Positions 17,114 to 27,508 of a stretch of 64,000 nucleotides of DNA are shown here, in pieces. Every line of letters starts with the position of its first letter. The stretch's first letter is position 1. This stretch comes from an uncultured Bacteroidales bacterium (GTDB lineage Bacteria; Bacteroidota; Bacteroidia; Bacteroidales; F082), in the NCBI GenBank assembly GCA_947303085.1, contig CAMYXP010000001.1, forward strand, positions 372,001 through 436,000, in the 5' to 3' direction. Under the pieces are notes generated by a model. It searched no databases. It saw only the letters and a list, made by a program, of their open reading frames with translations, and was not told where the DNA came from. The translations under genes and the position numbers were made by a program.

Positions 17114-19405
17114 ATGAAAAAACTATTACTATTTTTAATTCCATTTGCCTTGTTAGCATGCTCGGGCAATAAGGCTTCTTTTCAGTCTCTGAATCACGGC
17201 TGGGATCTCACAACCGACACCTTATCCATTGATTTACAAGTAGATATCCCATCTGAGGCTCATGCCGATTTATATGCCGCCGGCCTCATTCCGCATCCTT
17301 ACGGCGAAGGTGATGAAGAACAACAACTGCAATGGATTCCGCAACACATCTGGGATTATTCGTTGAAGTTTGATGTCGATAAAAATATCTGGCAAAAAGA
17401 TAATATTGAATTGATTTTCAATGGTTTAGACACCTATGCCGATGTCTGGCTTAATGGCGAGAAGATTCTGCATTCGGATAACCAATTCATTCGTTATGAA
17501 AAAGATGTTAAAAATATTCTTAAAAATCATGACAACGAACTGAAAGTACGCTTTTATCCTTTCGATGCTCAACGAGATAGCCTTATTGAGACGTATCGTC
17601 TGCGTTTTCCTGAGAAATATGCCGTGATGCGCAAAGCCGCCTACCAAAACGGCTGGGACTGGGCACCTCGTTATCTTAACATTGGAATTTGGAAAAATGT
17701 TGAACTTTTAGGCTGGAATGACTTCAAAATCGGAAATATAGCATTTTTGACCAAAAACGTGACTGACGAATCTGCGGAAATGATAGCAAATATTGCTATT
17801 GCCGACAATTTTGATGGGGTACTAAGATTTGATATTTTGGGTAACGGAGTAAAACTCGCCGAGAAGTCTGTTTCTGACAAATTTAAAGGTATTATCAGCA
17901 TCCCGTTTACGCTTGAAAATGCTGAGCTTTGGTGGCCAAACGAAATGGGCGAGCAGACGATGACGGAGTTTGAAGTTAAAATTTATAAAAATAATAAACT
18001 TGTTGATACACAAAAAGTTACAACTGGAATACGTAAAATTGAACTCATCGAAGAACCCGACAGCATCGGATGCGCGATGTATTTTAAGGTGAATGGCAAG
18101 AAAGTTTATGTAAAAGGTGCTAACTACGTTCCGGAGGAGATTATTGAGACCTGGATGTCTAAAGAAAAGACAATCAAGTTGTTAGCTGAATGCGTGCCTG
18201 CTCATTTCAATATGCTTCGTGTGTGGGGCGGCGGCATCTATCCTCCCGATTATTTCTTCGATGTTTGCGACAGCCTCGGCATAATGGTGTGGCAGGACTT
18301 TATGTTTGCAGGCACGACGTATCCATACTCAGATGAATTTTTAAATAATGTGAAAGAAGAGGCAATTCAGCAAGTGGTTCATTATCAGAACCATCCGTCG
18401 CTGGCACTGTGGTGCGGCAACAATGAGGTAAGCGAGGGATACGTCAACTGGGGCTGGCAGAAAGCTATGGGCTGGACCGATGACGACTACGCCGAGATGA
18501 AACATGGGATGGATACTTTATTTGTCGATATTTTTTCGGAAGTGGTTGAAAAATATGACGGTACCCGCGACTACTGGCCGTCGTCACCGAAAAACGGCTG
18601 GGGCAAACCGCAAAGTCTCACCGAAGGTGACGTTCACTATTGGGGTGTCTGGTGGGGTGAACTGCCATACGAGGCCTACCTCGAAAAAGTCGGCCGTTTT
18701 AACAGCGAATTTGGTTATCAGGCGTACCCGAATATCGAGACGAAACACCAGAAACACCCAAGAGGGGAGGAATTAATTGAAAAACATATAGAACGTTATA
18801 TTCATGAGATTCCTCGCTTCGCTCGGAATGACAATGATTTCCTCATGCGATACTACAGTCAGTTATCCCAAGCTTACGGCGTCGGCCTCGCCATCGAAGC
18901 CCAGCGCGCCGCTAAACCTTACAGCTGGGGCACTCTCTACTGGCAACTCAATGACGCTTGGCCTGTAATCTCTTGGTCGTCAATAGATTACGCTGGCAAT
19001 AAAAAGATTTTGCATGAGAATCTGGCCGAACTGTACGCACCTATATTAATAGGTGTGCTCCCGACAACCGACGGCAACTTCACGGTTTACGCCGTCAGCG
19101 ACCTCTATCGTGAAATAAATGCCGATTTGGTACTCAACATCCGCGATTTTGATAAAAATCTGTTAAAATCTTATTCAGAAAAGATTCAAATTCCTGAAAA
19201 CGGCTGCATTCATCTCGCTCTCGACGTGAACGATTTTGTTAAAGAGTTTGATAAGACAAAGTTTTATATCGAGATGCAACTCGTTGAAAATGATAATGTT
19301 ATATCTAAACGAATCCAATACTTAGATTATTGGTGCCATTTGCAGAAATGCGACCTACCACAGGGTACTGTTGAGCATTTCGAAAATGGTACCAATAATC
19401 GATAA
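17114..19405 (+). CDS. GH2 beta-mannosidase lipoprotein
   Basis: This exo-beta-mannosidase would release mannose from beta-mannosides such as trimmed mannan or N-glycan cores. A lipoprotein signal (LLAC, cysteine at residue 16) places it on the membrane, periplasmic or surface facing. The GH2 sugar-binding domain (NGWDWAPR at about 179-186), immunoglobulin-like domain and TIM barrel are present. The acid/base is E438 in CGNNE and the nucleophile is E532 in NSEFG. At 763 residues it is shorter than many homologues (about 850), mainly at the C-terminal beta domain. Residues 564-573 (HEIPRFARND) come from a palindromic element inserted in frame. The gene sits in the cutC operon. Confidence 0.9.
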   Translation: MKKLLLFLIPFALLACSGNKASFQSLNHGWDLTTDTLSIDLQVDIPSEAHADLYAAGLIPHPYGEGDEEQQLQWIPQHIWDYSLKFDVDKNIWQKDNIELIFNGLDTYADVWLNGEKILHSDNQFIRYEKDVKNILKNHDNELKVRFYPFDAQRDSLIETYRLRFPEKYAVMRKAAYQNGWDWAPRYLNIGIWKNVELLGWNDFKIGNIAFLTKNVTDESAEMIANIAIADNFDGVLRFDILGNGVKLAEKSVSDKFKGIISIPFTLENAELWWPNEMGEQTMTEFEVKIYKNNKLVDTQKVTTGIRKIELIEEPDSIGCAMYFKVNGKKVYVKGANYVPEEIIETWMSKEKTIKLLAECVPAHFNMLRVWGGGIYPPDYFFDVCDSLGIMVWQDFMFAGTTYPYSDEFLNNVKEEAIQQVVHYQNHPSLALWCGNNEVSEGYVNWGWQKAMGWTDDDYAEMKHGMDTLFVDIFSEVVEKYDGTRDYWPSSPKNGWGKPQSLTEGDVHYWGVWWGELPYEAYLEKVGRFNSEFGYQAYPNIETKHQKHPRGEELIEKHIERYIHEIPRFARNDNDFLMRYYSQLSQAYGVGLAIEAQRAAKPYSWGTLYWQLNDAWPVISWSSIDYAGNKKILHENLAELYAPILIGVLPTTDGNFTVYAVSDLYREINADLVLNIRDFDKNLLKSYSEKIQIPENGCIHLALDVNDFVKEFDKTKFYIEMQLVENDNVISKRIQYLDYWCHLQKCDLPQGTVEHFENGTNNR
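18804..18832 (+). repeat. In-frame palindromic element in the mannosidase gene
   Basis: The element GAGATTCCTCGCTTCGCTCGGAATGAC has arms ATTCC-GAG and its complement around CGCTTCG. A nearly identical short palindrome is dispersed in many bacterial genomes (from memory). Here it adds about nine codons, read as EIPRFARND, between two helices of the barrel without breaking the frame. Confidence 0.7.
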
Positions 19406-19413
19406 ACTAATTG

Positions 19414-21201
19414 TTAATCAAGCTTTAAAACAGCAAGGAACGCCGACTGTGGCACTTCGACGTTACCGATTTGGCGCATACGTTTCTTTCCTTCCTTCTG
19501 TTTTTCAAGGAGCTTGCGCTTACGCGAGATATCGCCACCGTAACATTTTGCGGTAACGTCCTTACGAACCTGGCGCACGGTCTCACGAGCGATGATCTTT
19601 GCTCCGATAGCAGCCTGAATAGCGATGTCGAACTGCTGACGTGGAATCAATTCCTTGAGTTTCTCGCACATACGACGGCCGAAAGAGTAGGCGTGGTCAA
19701 CGAAAATCAAGGTTGACAAGGCATCGACGGTGTCGCCGTTGAGCATGATGTCCAACTTCACCAGCTTCGATGGTTTGTAGCCGCAGATATGATAGTCGAA
19801 AGAGGCGTAACCTCTTGATATTGACTTGAGCTTGTCGTAAAAGTCGAAGACGATTTCGCTCAAAGGCATCTCGAAAGTAAGTTCCACGCGGTCGGTGGTT
19901 AGATACACTTGGTTCTTCAAGATACCACGACGCTCGATGCACAGCGTCATAATCGAGCCGACATACTCGTTTTGCGAGATGATTTGTGCCAAAATATAAG
20001 GTTCGTCGATATGGTCGAGGCGTGTCGATTCCGGCATTCCGCTCGGGTTGTGCACGTCGACGACGCTGCCGTCGGTGAGATAAGCTTTGAACGAGACGTT
20101 AGGCACTGTGGTGATGACGTCCATGTTGAACTCGCGGTCAAGGCGCTCCTGGATGATCTCCATGTGGAGCAATCCCAAGAATCCGCAGCGGAATCCGAAG
20201 CCCAATGCCGCTGATGACTCCGGCTCCCAAACCAAGGAGGCATCGTTCAATTGCAGCTTCTCTAACGAGCTTCTAAGTTCTTCATAATCATCGGCATCGA
20301 CAGGGTAGACGCCCGCGAAAACCATAGGCTTCACGTTTTCGAAGCCCGCAATAGGCTTGTCGCAAGGGTTGTCGACCGAAGTGATGGTGTCGCCGACCTT
20401 CACCTCTTTCGAGGATTTTATACCTGAAATGATATATCCTACATTGCCGGCCGACAGCTCCTGCTTCGGCACTTGTTTCATCTGCAAAACACCAATCTCG
20501 TCGGCGTCGTATTCCATTCCGGTGTTGAAAAACTTGACGTTTTCGCCGGTACGTATTGTACCGTTCATTATTCTGAAATATGCGATGATTCCGCGGAATG
20601 AGTTGAACACCGAGTCGAAAATCAAAGCTTGGAGTGGTGCGTTCGGGTCGCCTTTCGGGGCTGGGATGCGCTTGACGATGGCTTCCAAAATCTCCGGAAC
20701 ACCGAAGCCTGTGCGTGCCGAACAGCGTAAAATATCTTCGCGGTCGCAGCCGATGAGGTCGACAATCTGGTCTTCCACCTTCTCGGGTTGCGCGCTCTCC
20801 ATGTCAATCTTATTTAAAATAGGAATAACCTCAAGGTCGTGGTCTATGGCCATGTAAAGGTTGCTAATCGTTTGAGCCTGAATACCTTGCGATGCATCAA
20901 CAACCAAAAGTGCGCCTTCGCAGGCGGCTATTGAACGTGAAACCTCATATGAGAAGTCGACGTGACCGGGAGTATCGATAAGATTTAAGGTGTAAACCTC
21001 GCCTTCATGCTCGTATTTCATCTGTATGGCATGGCTCTTAATGGTGATGCCACGCTCGCGCTCCAGATCCATATCGTCCAAAACCTGATCCACTAACTCC
21101 TTCTTAGTCAAGGTGTTAGTAATCTCAATCAATCTGTCGGCCAAGGTACTTTTGCCATGGTCGATATGAGCGATGATGCAAAAATTTCTAATCTTATCCA
21201 T
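19414..21201 (-). CDS. lepA: Elongation factor 4 (LepA)
   Basis: This ribosome-associated translational GTPase is thought to act in back-translocation or 30S assembly. It has 595 residues, the standard length. The G1 loop is AHIDHGKST at residues 10-18, with DTPGHVDF for G3 and NKID for G4. EF-G-like domains follow, then the LepA-specific C-terminal domain with [10 protein letters not shown] and [25 protein letters not shown]. It converges on the mannosidase gene with an 8-base gap. It has its own promoter, divergent from gap. Confidence 0.97.
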   Translation of the reverse strand: MDKIRNFCIIAHIDHGKSTLADRLIEITNTLTKKELVDQVLDDMDLERERGITIKSHAIQMKYEHEGEVYTLNLIDTPGHVDFSYEVSRSIAACEGALLVVDASQGIQAQTISNLYMAIDHDLEVIPILNKIDMESAQPEKVEDQIVDLIGCDREDILRCSARTGFGVPEILEAIVKRIPAPKGDPNAPLQALIFDSVFNSFRGIIAYFRIMNGTIRTGENVKFFNTGMEYDADEIGVLQMKQVPKQELSAGNVGYIISGIKSSKEVKVGDTITSVDNPCDKPIAGFENVKPMVFAGVYPVDADDYEELRSSLEKLQLNDASLVWEPESSAALGFGFRCGFLGLLHMEIIQERLDREFNMDVITTVPNVSFKAYLTDGSVVDVHNPSGMPESTRLDHIDEPYILAQIISQNEYVGSIMTLCIERRGILKNQVYLTTDRVELTFEMPLSEIVFDFYDKLKSISRGYASFDYHICGYKPSKLVKLDIMLNGDTVDALSTLIFVDHAYSFGRRMCEKLKELIPRQQFDIAIQAAIGAKIIARETVRQVRKDVTAKCYGGDISRKRKLLEKQKEGKKRMRQIGNVEVPQSAFLAVLKLD

Positions 21202-21251
21202 CTACGAATTAGTCAAAAAAACAAACTACTCCAAATTAAATAATTATTTTG

Positions 21252-21259
21252 CAAAAATA
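21252..21259 (-). promoter_or_regulatory. -7 element of lepA
   Basis: The minus strand reads TATTTTTG, about 50 bases upstream of the lepA ATG. Confidence 0.55.
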
Positions 21260-21306
21260 CGAAAAATAATGACAATTATTAAAAAAATAAATTTTATTGA
21301 AATTTG

Positions 21307-21338
21307 TTTGGTTTTATAAAAAATAGTTTCTAACTTTG
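21307..21338 (+). promoter_or_regulatory. Two-part promoter of gap
   Basis: TTTG (21307-21310), a 20-nt spacer and TAACTTTG (21331-21338), an excellent fit to the Bacteroidota consensus ahead of a highly expressed glycolytic gene. The leader is about 35 nt. Confidence 0.75.
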
Positions 21339-21350
21339 CAAAACATTTAA

Positions 21351-22406
<1,056 letters not shown>

Positions 22407-22434
22407 TTTAGAGTTGAGAGTTTAAAGTTTAGAG
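22407..22434 (+). repeat. TTTAGAGT heptad array directly after the gap stop codon
   Basis: Immediately after TAG come TTTAGAGT, TGAGAGT, TTAAAGT and TTTAGAGT. The same words, in the same sense orientation, follow the stop codons of the cluster methyltransferase (49762) and nusA (58609). Confidence 0.6.
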
Positions 22435-22465
22435 TAGGGGCGAACGCAATTCGTCCCTATTTTTT
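22435..22465 (+). terminator. Terminator of gap
   Basis: TAGGGGCGAA (22435-22444) pairs with TTCGTCCCTA (22450-22459) with one wobble, followed by six T. The hairpin resembles a dispersed GGGGCGAATTGCAATTCGCCCC palindrome. Confidence 0.8.
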
Positions 22466-22510
22466 ATTGAAAAAATTAAAAAATCCCTTGTATTTCTTGA
22501 AAATCCTTTA

Positions 22511-22518
22511 TAATTTTG
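22511..22518 (+). promoter_or_regulatory. -7 element of the relA/spoT gene
   Basis: TAATTTTG, 32 bases before the ATG at 22551, directly after the gap terminator. Confidence 0.6.
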
Positions 22519-22550
22519 CATTTTTAACGAGCATTTAGAACTTTTTTATT

Positions 22551-24773
22551 ATGATGACGCTTCCCGATACGTATTCGCATGACGAGAAAATTGAACTCGA
22601 CAGGCAGTTCAATGAGCTTCTACAGTGTTGGAAATCAAGGAAAAACGAGCAGGATGTGGCTCTGGTGACAGAAGCGTACCTCCTTGCCGCCAACGCCCAT
22701 AAAGACGCGCGCCGTCGCTCTGGTGAACCGTATATGTATCACCCGCTCGCCGTCGCCACCATCATTGCGGGCGAGATGGGCATGGGTCGCACATCAATAA
22801 TTTGCGCATTACTCCACGATGTGGTGGAAGACACCGACTATACCCTCGAGTATATCAGCGAACACTTCGGCGAGAAAGTGGCTAAGATTGTCGACGGCGT
22901 CACCAAACTCACCAACGAGGACTTCGAAGAAGGTGTCCGTAGCCTTCAGGCCGAAACATTCCGTAAAGTCATCATGAGCATGTCGTACGATATCCGCGTC
23001 ATCCTCGTGAAACTCGCCGACCGACTGCATAACATGCGCACACTCAGTGCCATGCCGCATCATAAACAGCTGAAAATAGCCTCAGAAACAACTCAGATAT
23101 ACGCCCCGATAGCCTACCGCCTCGGTCTTTATAAGGTGAAACTTGAGCTCGACGACCTCTGTCTCAAATATATCAACCCTTCGGTGTTTGAATCGGTGAA
23201 AAAACAGCTCGACGAGCTTAGAGATAAGAAAATCAATGAGTTGGAAGAGTTTATGGCACCAGTGAAGGCCGAACTTGAGACTATGGGGATCAAGGTGAGG
23301 ACAATGGCAATCGAACGCAACGTGAGTTCGGTGTGGGAACGCATGGTGAAGTTCGGAATGTCGATAGAAGAGGTCTACGACGTATATGTCGCAAGAATCA
23401 TTATCGACTGTCAAGAGCCTGAAAATGAGAAGCTTAGATGCTGGGAGACCTTTGCGGTATTCACAAAATACTATTATCCCGACAATAAAAAGATGCGCGA
23501 CTGGGTGTCGTTCCCGAAAACTAACGGCTACTCGTCGATTCATGCGGTGTTTATGAACAAAAACGGCAACTGGGTGGAGACACAGATCCGTACCGAGCGC
23601 ATGGACGAGATAGCGGAAAACGGATTTGCGGCTTATTGGAAATATCGTGACCAAAACAGCACCGAGGAATCGGGTCTTGACCTCTGGATGAAGGTGGTGC
23701 GCAACCTGGTGCAGCAAGCCGACGAGAATCACGTCTCAGCCATTGAATTTATTGATAATTTCAAACTCGACCTGTTCAACGACGAGATATTCGTGTTTAC
23801 CCCAAAGGGCGACAAGATAACATTGCCGAAAGGCTCCACGGTGCTTGACTTTGCGTATAACATCCACACCGACCTTGGCAACCATTGCGTTGGCGCAAAC
23901 ATCAATAAAAAACTGTCGCCTATTCACACCGAGCTGAAGATGGGCGACCAGGTGGAGATCATCACTTCGGAACATCAGGAACCACAGGAAAAATGGTTCG
24001 ACTACCTTGCCACCTCGAGTGCCAAGAGCCGACTCAAAAACGGTATCAAAGATTTCCGTAAGGTGTTCAAAGACAAGGGTAAAGCCATGCTGCGTGAGTA
24101 TTTCGAACGCGCTAATGTCGACTTCAGCAAGCAGAACCGCAACGAGCTGGCTCAGAAGTTCAACCTCGCCACACGCAACGACCTCTATTATTATGTGGCG
24201 ATGCGGAAAATAGGGCAGCAGGACGTCGAAAACTGCCTCAAGAAAAATGAGTCGAGCTGGTCGAACAACCTAGTGAAATATCTGACTTTCGGATTTGTAC
24301 GTCCTTCGTCGCAACGCAAGAGCGAGGAAAAGACCGGCGAAGCCGAATTATCGGGCTACGTCATCTCGACATGCTGCAACCCAATCCCTGGCGACGACGT
24401 GGTGGCCATAAGCCTGCCCGGCGAGCCTGTCCAGATTCATCATCCCGACTGTCCTGAAGCTCAAAAGCTGATGTCGCGCTACGGCGAAAACATTGTAAAG
24501 GCCAGATGGCAGTTTGGCGATGACTTTGCATTCTTGGCGACGCTTAAAATATTGGCAGTCAATAAGATGGGCTTCGGAGCTACGCTGTTCGACACCATCA
24601 CCAACCAGGAGAAACTCGACATGCAGGCCATGGAGATGAAAAACGAGGGCGGCATGGTGGTAGCTATCGTCTCAGTGTATGTCAACAACCTGAAAACCCT
24701 TGAGAATCTTATCGATAAGATAAAGAAGCTCGAACTCGTGAAAAAAGTTGAAAGAATAGGAAAACGAAGTTGA
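22551..24773 (+). CDS. RelA/SpoT bifunctional (p)ppGpp synthetase/hydrolase
   Basis: This stringent-response enzyme of 740 residues makes and degrades (p)ppGpp. The HD hydrolase domain carries HDVVEDTDYT near residue 87 and KLADRLHNMRTL, so hydrolysis should be active. The synthetase domain shows RDWVSFPKTNGYSSIHAVF. A TGS domain (FVFTPKGDKITLPKGSTVLDFAY) and a C-terminal zinc-finger/ACT region follow. Motifs for both activities are present, which supports a Rel-type bifunctional enzyme over a monofunctional RelA. The start is one of two adjacent ATGs, and the first is used here. Confidence 0.93.
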   Translation: MMTLPDTYSHDEKIELDRQFNELLQCWKSRKNEQDVALVTEAYLLAANAHKDARRRSGEPYMYHPLAVATIIAGEMGMGRTSIICALLHDVVEDTDYTLEYISEHFGEKVAKIVDGVTKLTNEDFEEGVRSLQAETFRKVIMSMSYDIRVILVKLADRLHNMRTLSAMPHHKQLKIASETTQIYAPIAYRLGLYKVKLELDDLCLKYINPSVFESVKKQLDELRDKKINELEEFMAPVKAELETMGIKVRTMAIERNVSSVWERMVKFGMSIEEVYDVYVARIIIDCQEPENEKLRCWETFAVFTKYYYPDNKKMRDWVSFPKTNGYSSIHAVFMNKNGNWVETQIRTERMDEIAENGFAAYWKYRDQNSTEESGLDLWMKVVRNLVQQADENHVSAIEFIDNFKLDLFNDEIFVFTPKGDKITLPKGSTVLDFAYNIHTDLGNHCVGANINKKLSPIHTELKMGDQVEIITSEHQEPQEKWFDYLATSSAKSRLKNGIKDFRKVFKDKGKAMLREYFERANVDFSKQNRNELAQKFNLATRNDLYYYVAMRKIGQQDVENCLKKNESSWSNNLVKYLTFGFVRPSSQRKSEEKTGEAELSGYVISTCCNPIPGDDVVAISLPGEPVQIHHPDCPEAQKLMSRYGENIVKARWQFGDDFAFLATLKILAVNKMGFGATLFDTITNQEKLDMQAMEMKNEGGMVVAIVSVYVNNLKTLENLIDKIKKLELVKKVERIGKRS

Positions 24774-24781
24774 TTTTTTTG

Positions 24782-24789
24782 TAAATTTG
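24782..24789 (+). promoter_or_regulatory. -7 element of purA
   Basis: TAAATTTG lies 8 bases after the relA/spoT stop and 79 bases before the purA ATG, giving an unusually long leader that includes a repeat array. Confidence 0.55.
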
Positions 24790-24825
24790 CAATCTGTTTT
24801 TTAAAGAATATTTAATATAAACCCC

Positions 24826-24855
24826 TAATGGCTTACGGCTAACAGCTAATAGCTA
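24826..24855 (+). repeat. GGCTAACAGCTAATAGC word array in the purA leader
   Basis: TAATGGCTTACGGCTAACAGCTAATAGCTAAA is built of related GGCTAA/AGCTAA words and resembles the array after tsf. It would be transcribed in the purA leader. Confidence 0.45.
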
Positions 24856-24861
24856 AAGTAA

Positions 24862-26145
<1,284 letters not shown>

Positions 26146-26186
26146 ACAAAGACCTTAGACATTAGGCCTTAGACAAGTCTATAAAA

Positions 26187-27338
26187 ATGATAATTTTAGA
26201 AAAACCATACGTTTCTTCTCCTTTGGTTGAATACCTGGAGAAATCACAAACCGCAGTGTTAAGAAACGAGATGTCCGAACTTCTTGTTAAGCAGGGACAT
26301 TGTCTTAACCTTTTGAACGACAATGAGTTCGTGGCTAAGTATCAACAAACTGGCAAGCTTTATGCAGTGTCGGAGAATGCTTTGGTGTGGCTCTATCCGC
26401 ACCTTGCTGGCTCGGAACTCATCGAGAAGGTGAAGATTGTGAAAGACAAAGCCGAATTCCGTAAGATTTGCGCCAAAATTTTTCCTGACTTCTTCTATAA
26501 AGAAGTAGAAATGAACGAGTTACGCTCGCTGAATCCTGATAAGCTTCCGTTGCCGTTGGTGATAAAACCCGCAGTCGGATTCCTCAGCGTAGGCGTGTAT
26601 ATCGTGCGCAGCAAAGAAGAATGGAATGCCGCTCTCGATGACATCGACCGCAACTTCGCGAAACAGTGCGCAGTGTTCCCGGAGACAGTGGTGAAAAGCG
26701 GTAAATTCGTACTCGAAGGCTTCATCCAAGGTGAGGAATATGCCGTTGACGCTTATTACGACAAAGATGGTAAACCTAACATTATCAATATCTTCCATCA
26801 TATTTTCAAGTCGGAGACAGATGTCAGCGACCGCCTTTACTGCATGAGCAAAGAGATTTTTGAGAAGAACTACGGTCCGTTTAACCAGTTCCTTATCGAC
26901 CTTAACGGCGTGCTGAACCTTCGTAACTTCCCGATGCACGTGGAGTTTCGCGTCGACAAGAACACTGGCAAGGCCATCCCGATTGAGGTCAACCCGCTGC
27001 GTTTCGCCGGCATGTGCTTGAACGATTTGACAAGACATACTTGTGGATTATTGCCAGTTCAGGCGTTCTTCGAGTGTGTCCATCCTGACTATGCCACGAT
27101 GTGGAATGGCATCGAGGACGATGTGTTCAGTTTTGTTGTTTTGGATAAACCTTACGAGACAACTAAAGCCATTGATTTTGAGAAGATTAAGAAACATTTC
27201 CATGGCGTTCTCGAAACTCGCGACATCCAAAACCCTGCAATGAGCATCTGGGGATTTATGTTCGTGAAGACCGACAAGGCTCATCGTGCTGAACTGCAGG
27301 AAATATTGAATTCTGACTTGACAGAATTTATTAAATAA
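26187..27338 (+). CDS. ATP-grasp family protein of unknown substrate
   Basis: This 383-residue cytoplasmic protein carries an ATP-grasp fold. LPLVIKPAVGFLSVGVYIV (about 125-143) is the ATP-binding strand-loop. The metal-binding strand MHVEFRVD and PIEVNPLRFAG sits near residues 252-276. Such enzymes ligate a carboxylate to an amine or thiol through an acylphosphate. The substrate cannot be read from the sequence. It is 41 bases downstream of purA, but nothing shows a purine role. Two consecutive inverted repeats follow the stop codon. Confidence 0.75.
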   Translation: MIILEKPYVSSPLVEYLEKSQTAVLRNEMSELLVKQGHCLNLLNDNEFVAKYQQTGKLYAVSENALVWLYPHLAGSELIEKVKIVKDKAEFRKICAKIFPDFFYKEVEMNELRSLNPDKLPLPLVIKPAVGFLSVGVYIVRSKEEWNAALDDIDRNFAKQCAVFPETVVKSGKFVLEGFIQGEEYAVDAYYDKDGKPNIINIFHHIFKSETDVSDRLYCMSKEIFEKNYGPFNQFLIDLNGVLNLRNFPMHVEFRVDKNTGKAIPIEVNPLRFAGMCLNDLTRHTCGLLPVQAFFECVHPDYATMWNGIEDDVFSFVVLDKPYETTKAIDFEKIKKHFHGVLETRDIQNPAMSIWGFMFVKTDKAHRAELQEILNSDLTEFIK

Positions 27339-27343
27339 TAGCC

Positions 27344-27414
27344 GTTATTAGTTGTCATTCTTTAGCTGGTGCTTTGCTTCGCAAATCAAGGCTAAATCAT
27401 TGACAACTAATAAC
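27344..27414. repeat. Long inverted repeat after the ATP-grasp gene
   Basis: The left arm GTTATTAGTTGTCATTCTTTAGC (27344-27366) pairs with 27391-27414. The outer 14 bases and inner 6 are perfect, around a 24-nt centre. The GTCATTCTTTA core is shared with the inverted repeat at 16222-16290. Confidence 0.6.
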
Positions 27415-27420
27415 CTAAAG

Positions 27421-27489
27421 TTTTAGTCATCAATTTTGAAGGCCTTCATCTTTCGTAAAAAGGTGGAAGCCGAAAAATGATTACTAAAG
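27421..27489. repeat. Second, less perfect inverted repeat upstream of the transglutaminase gene
   Basis: The left half (27421-27451) and the right half (27461-27489) pair over about 28 bases with several mismatches, opening with TTTAGT..ATCA. Together with the previous repeat it fills almost the whole 170-base intergenic space. No clear promoter is seen. Confidence 0.45.
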
Positions 27490-27508
27490 ACGATTAAAAC
27501 AATATACA

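Noticed and set aside
23082..23732. A 216-codon minus-strand frame opposite the relA/spoT gene
   Set aside because: It is a codon shadow of a well-conserved gene, with no promoter and a His/Val-rich composition typical of antisense frames.
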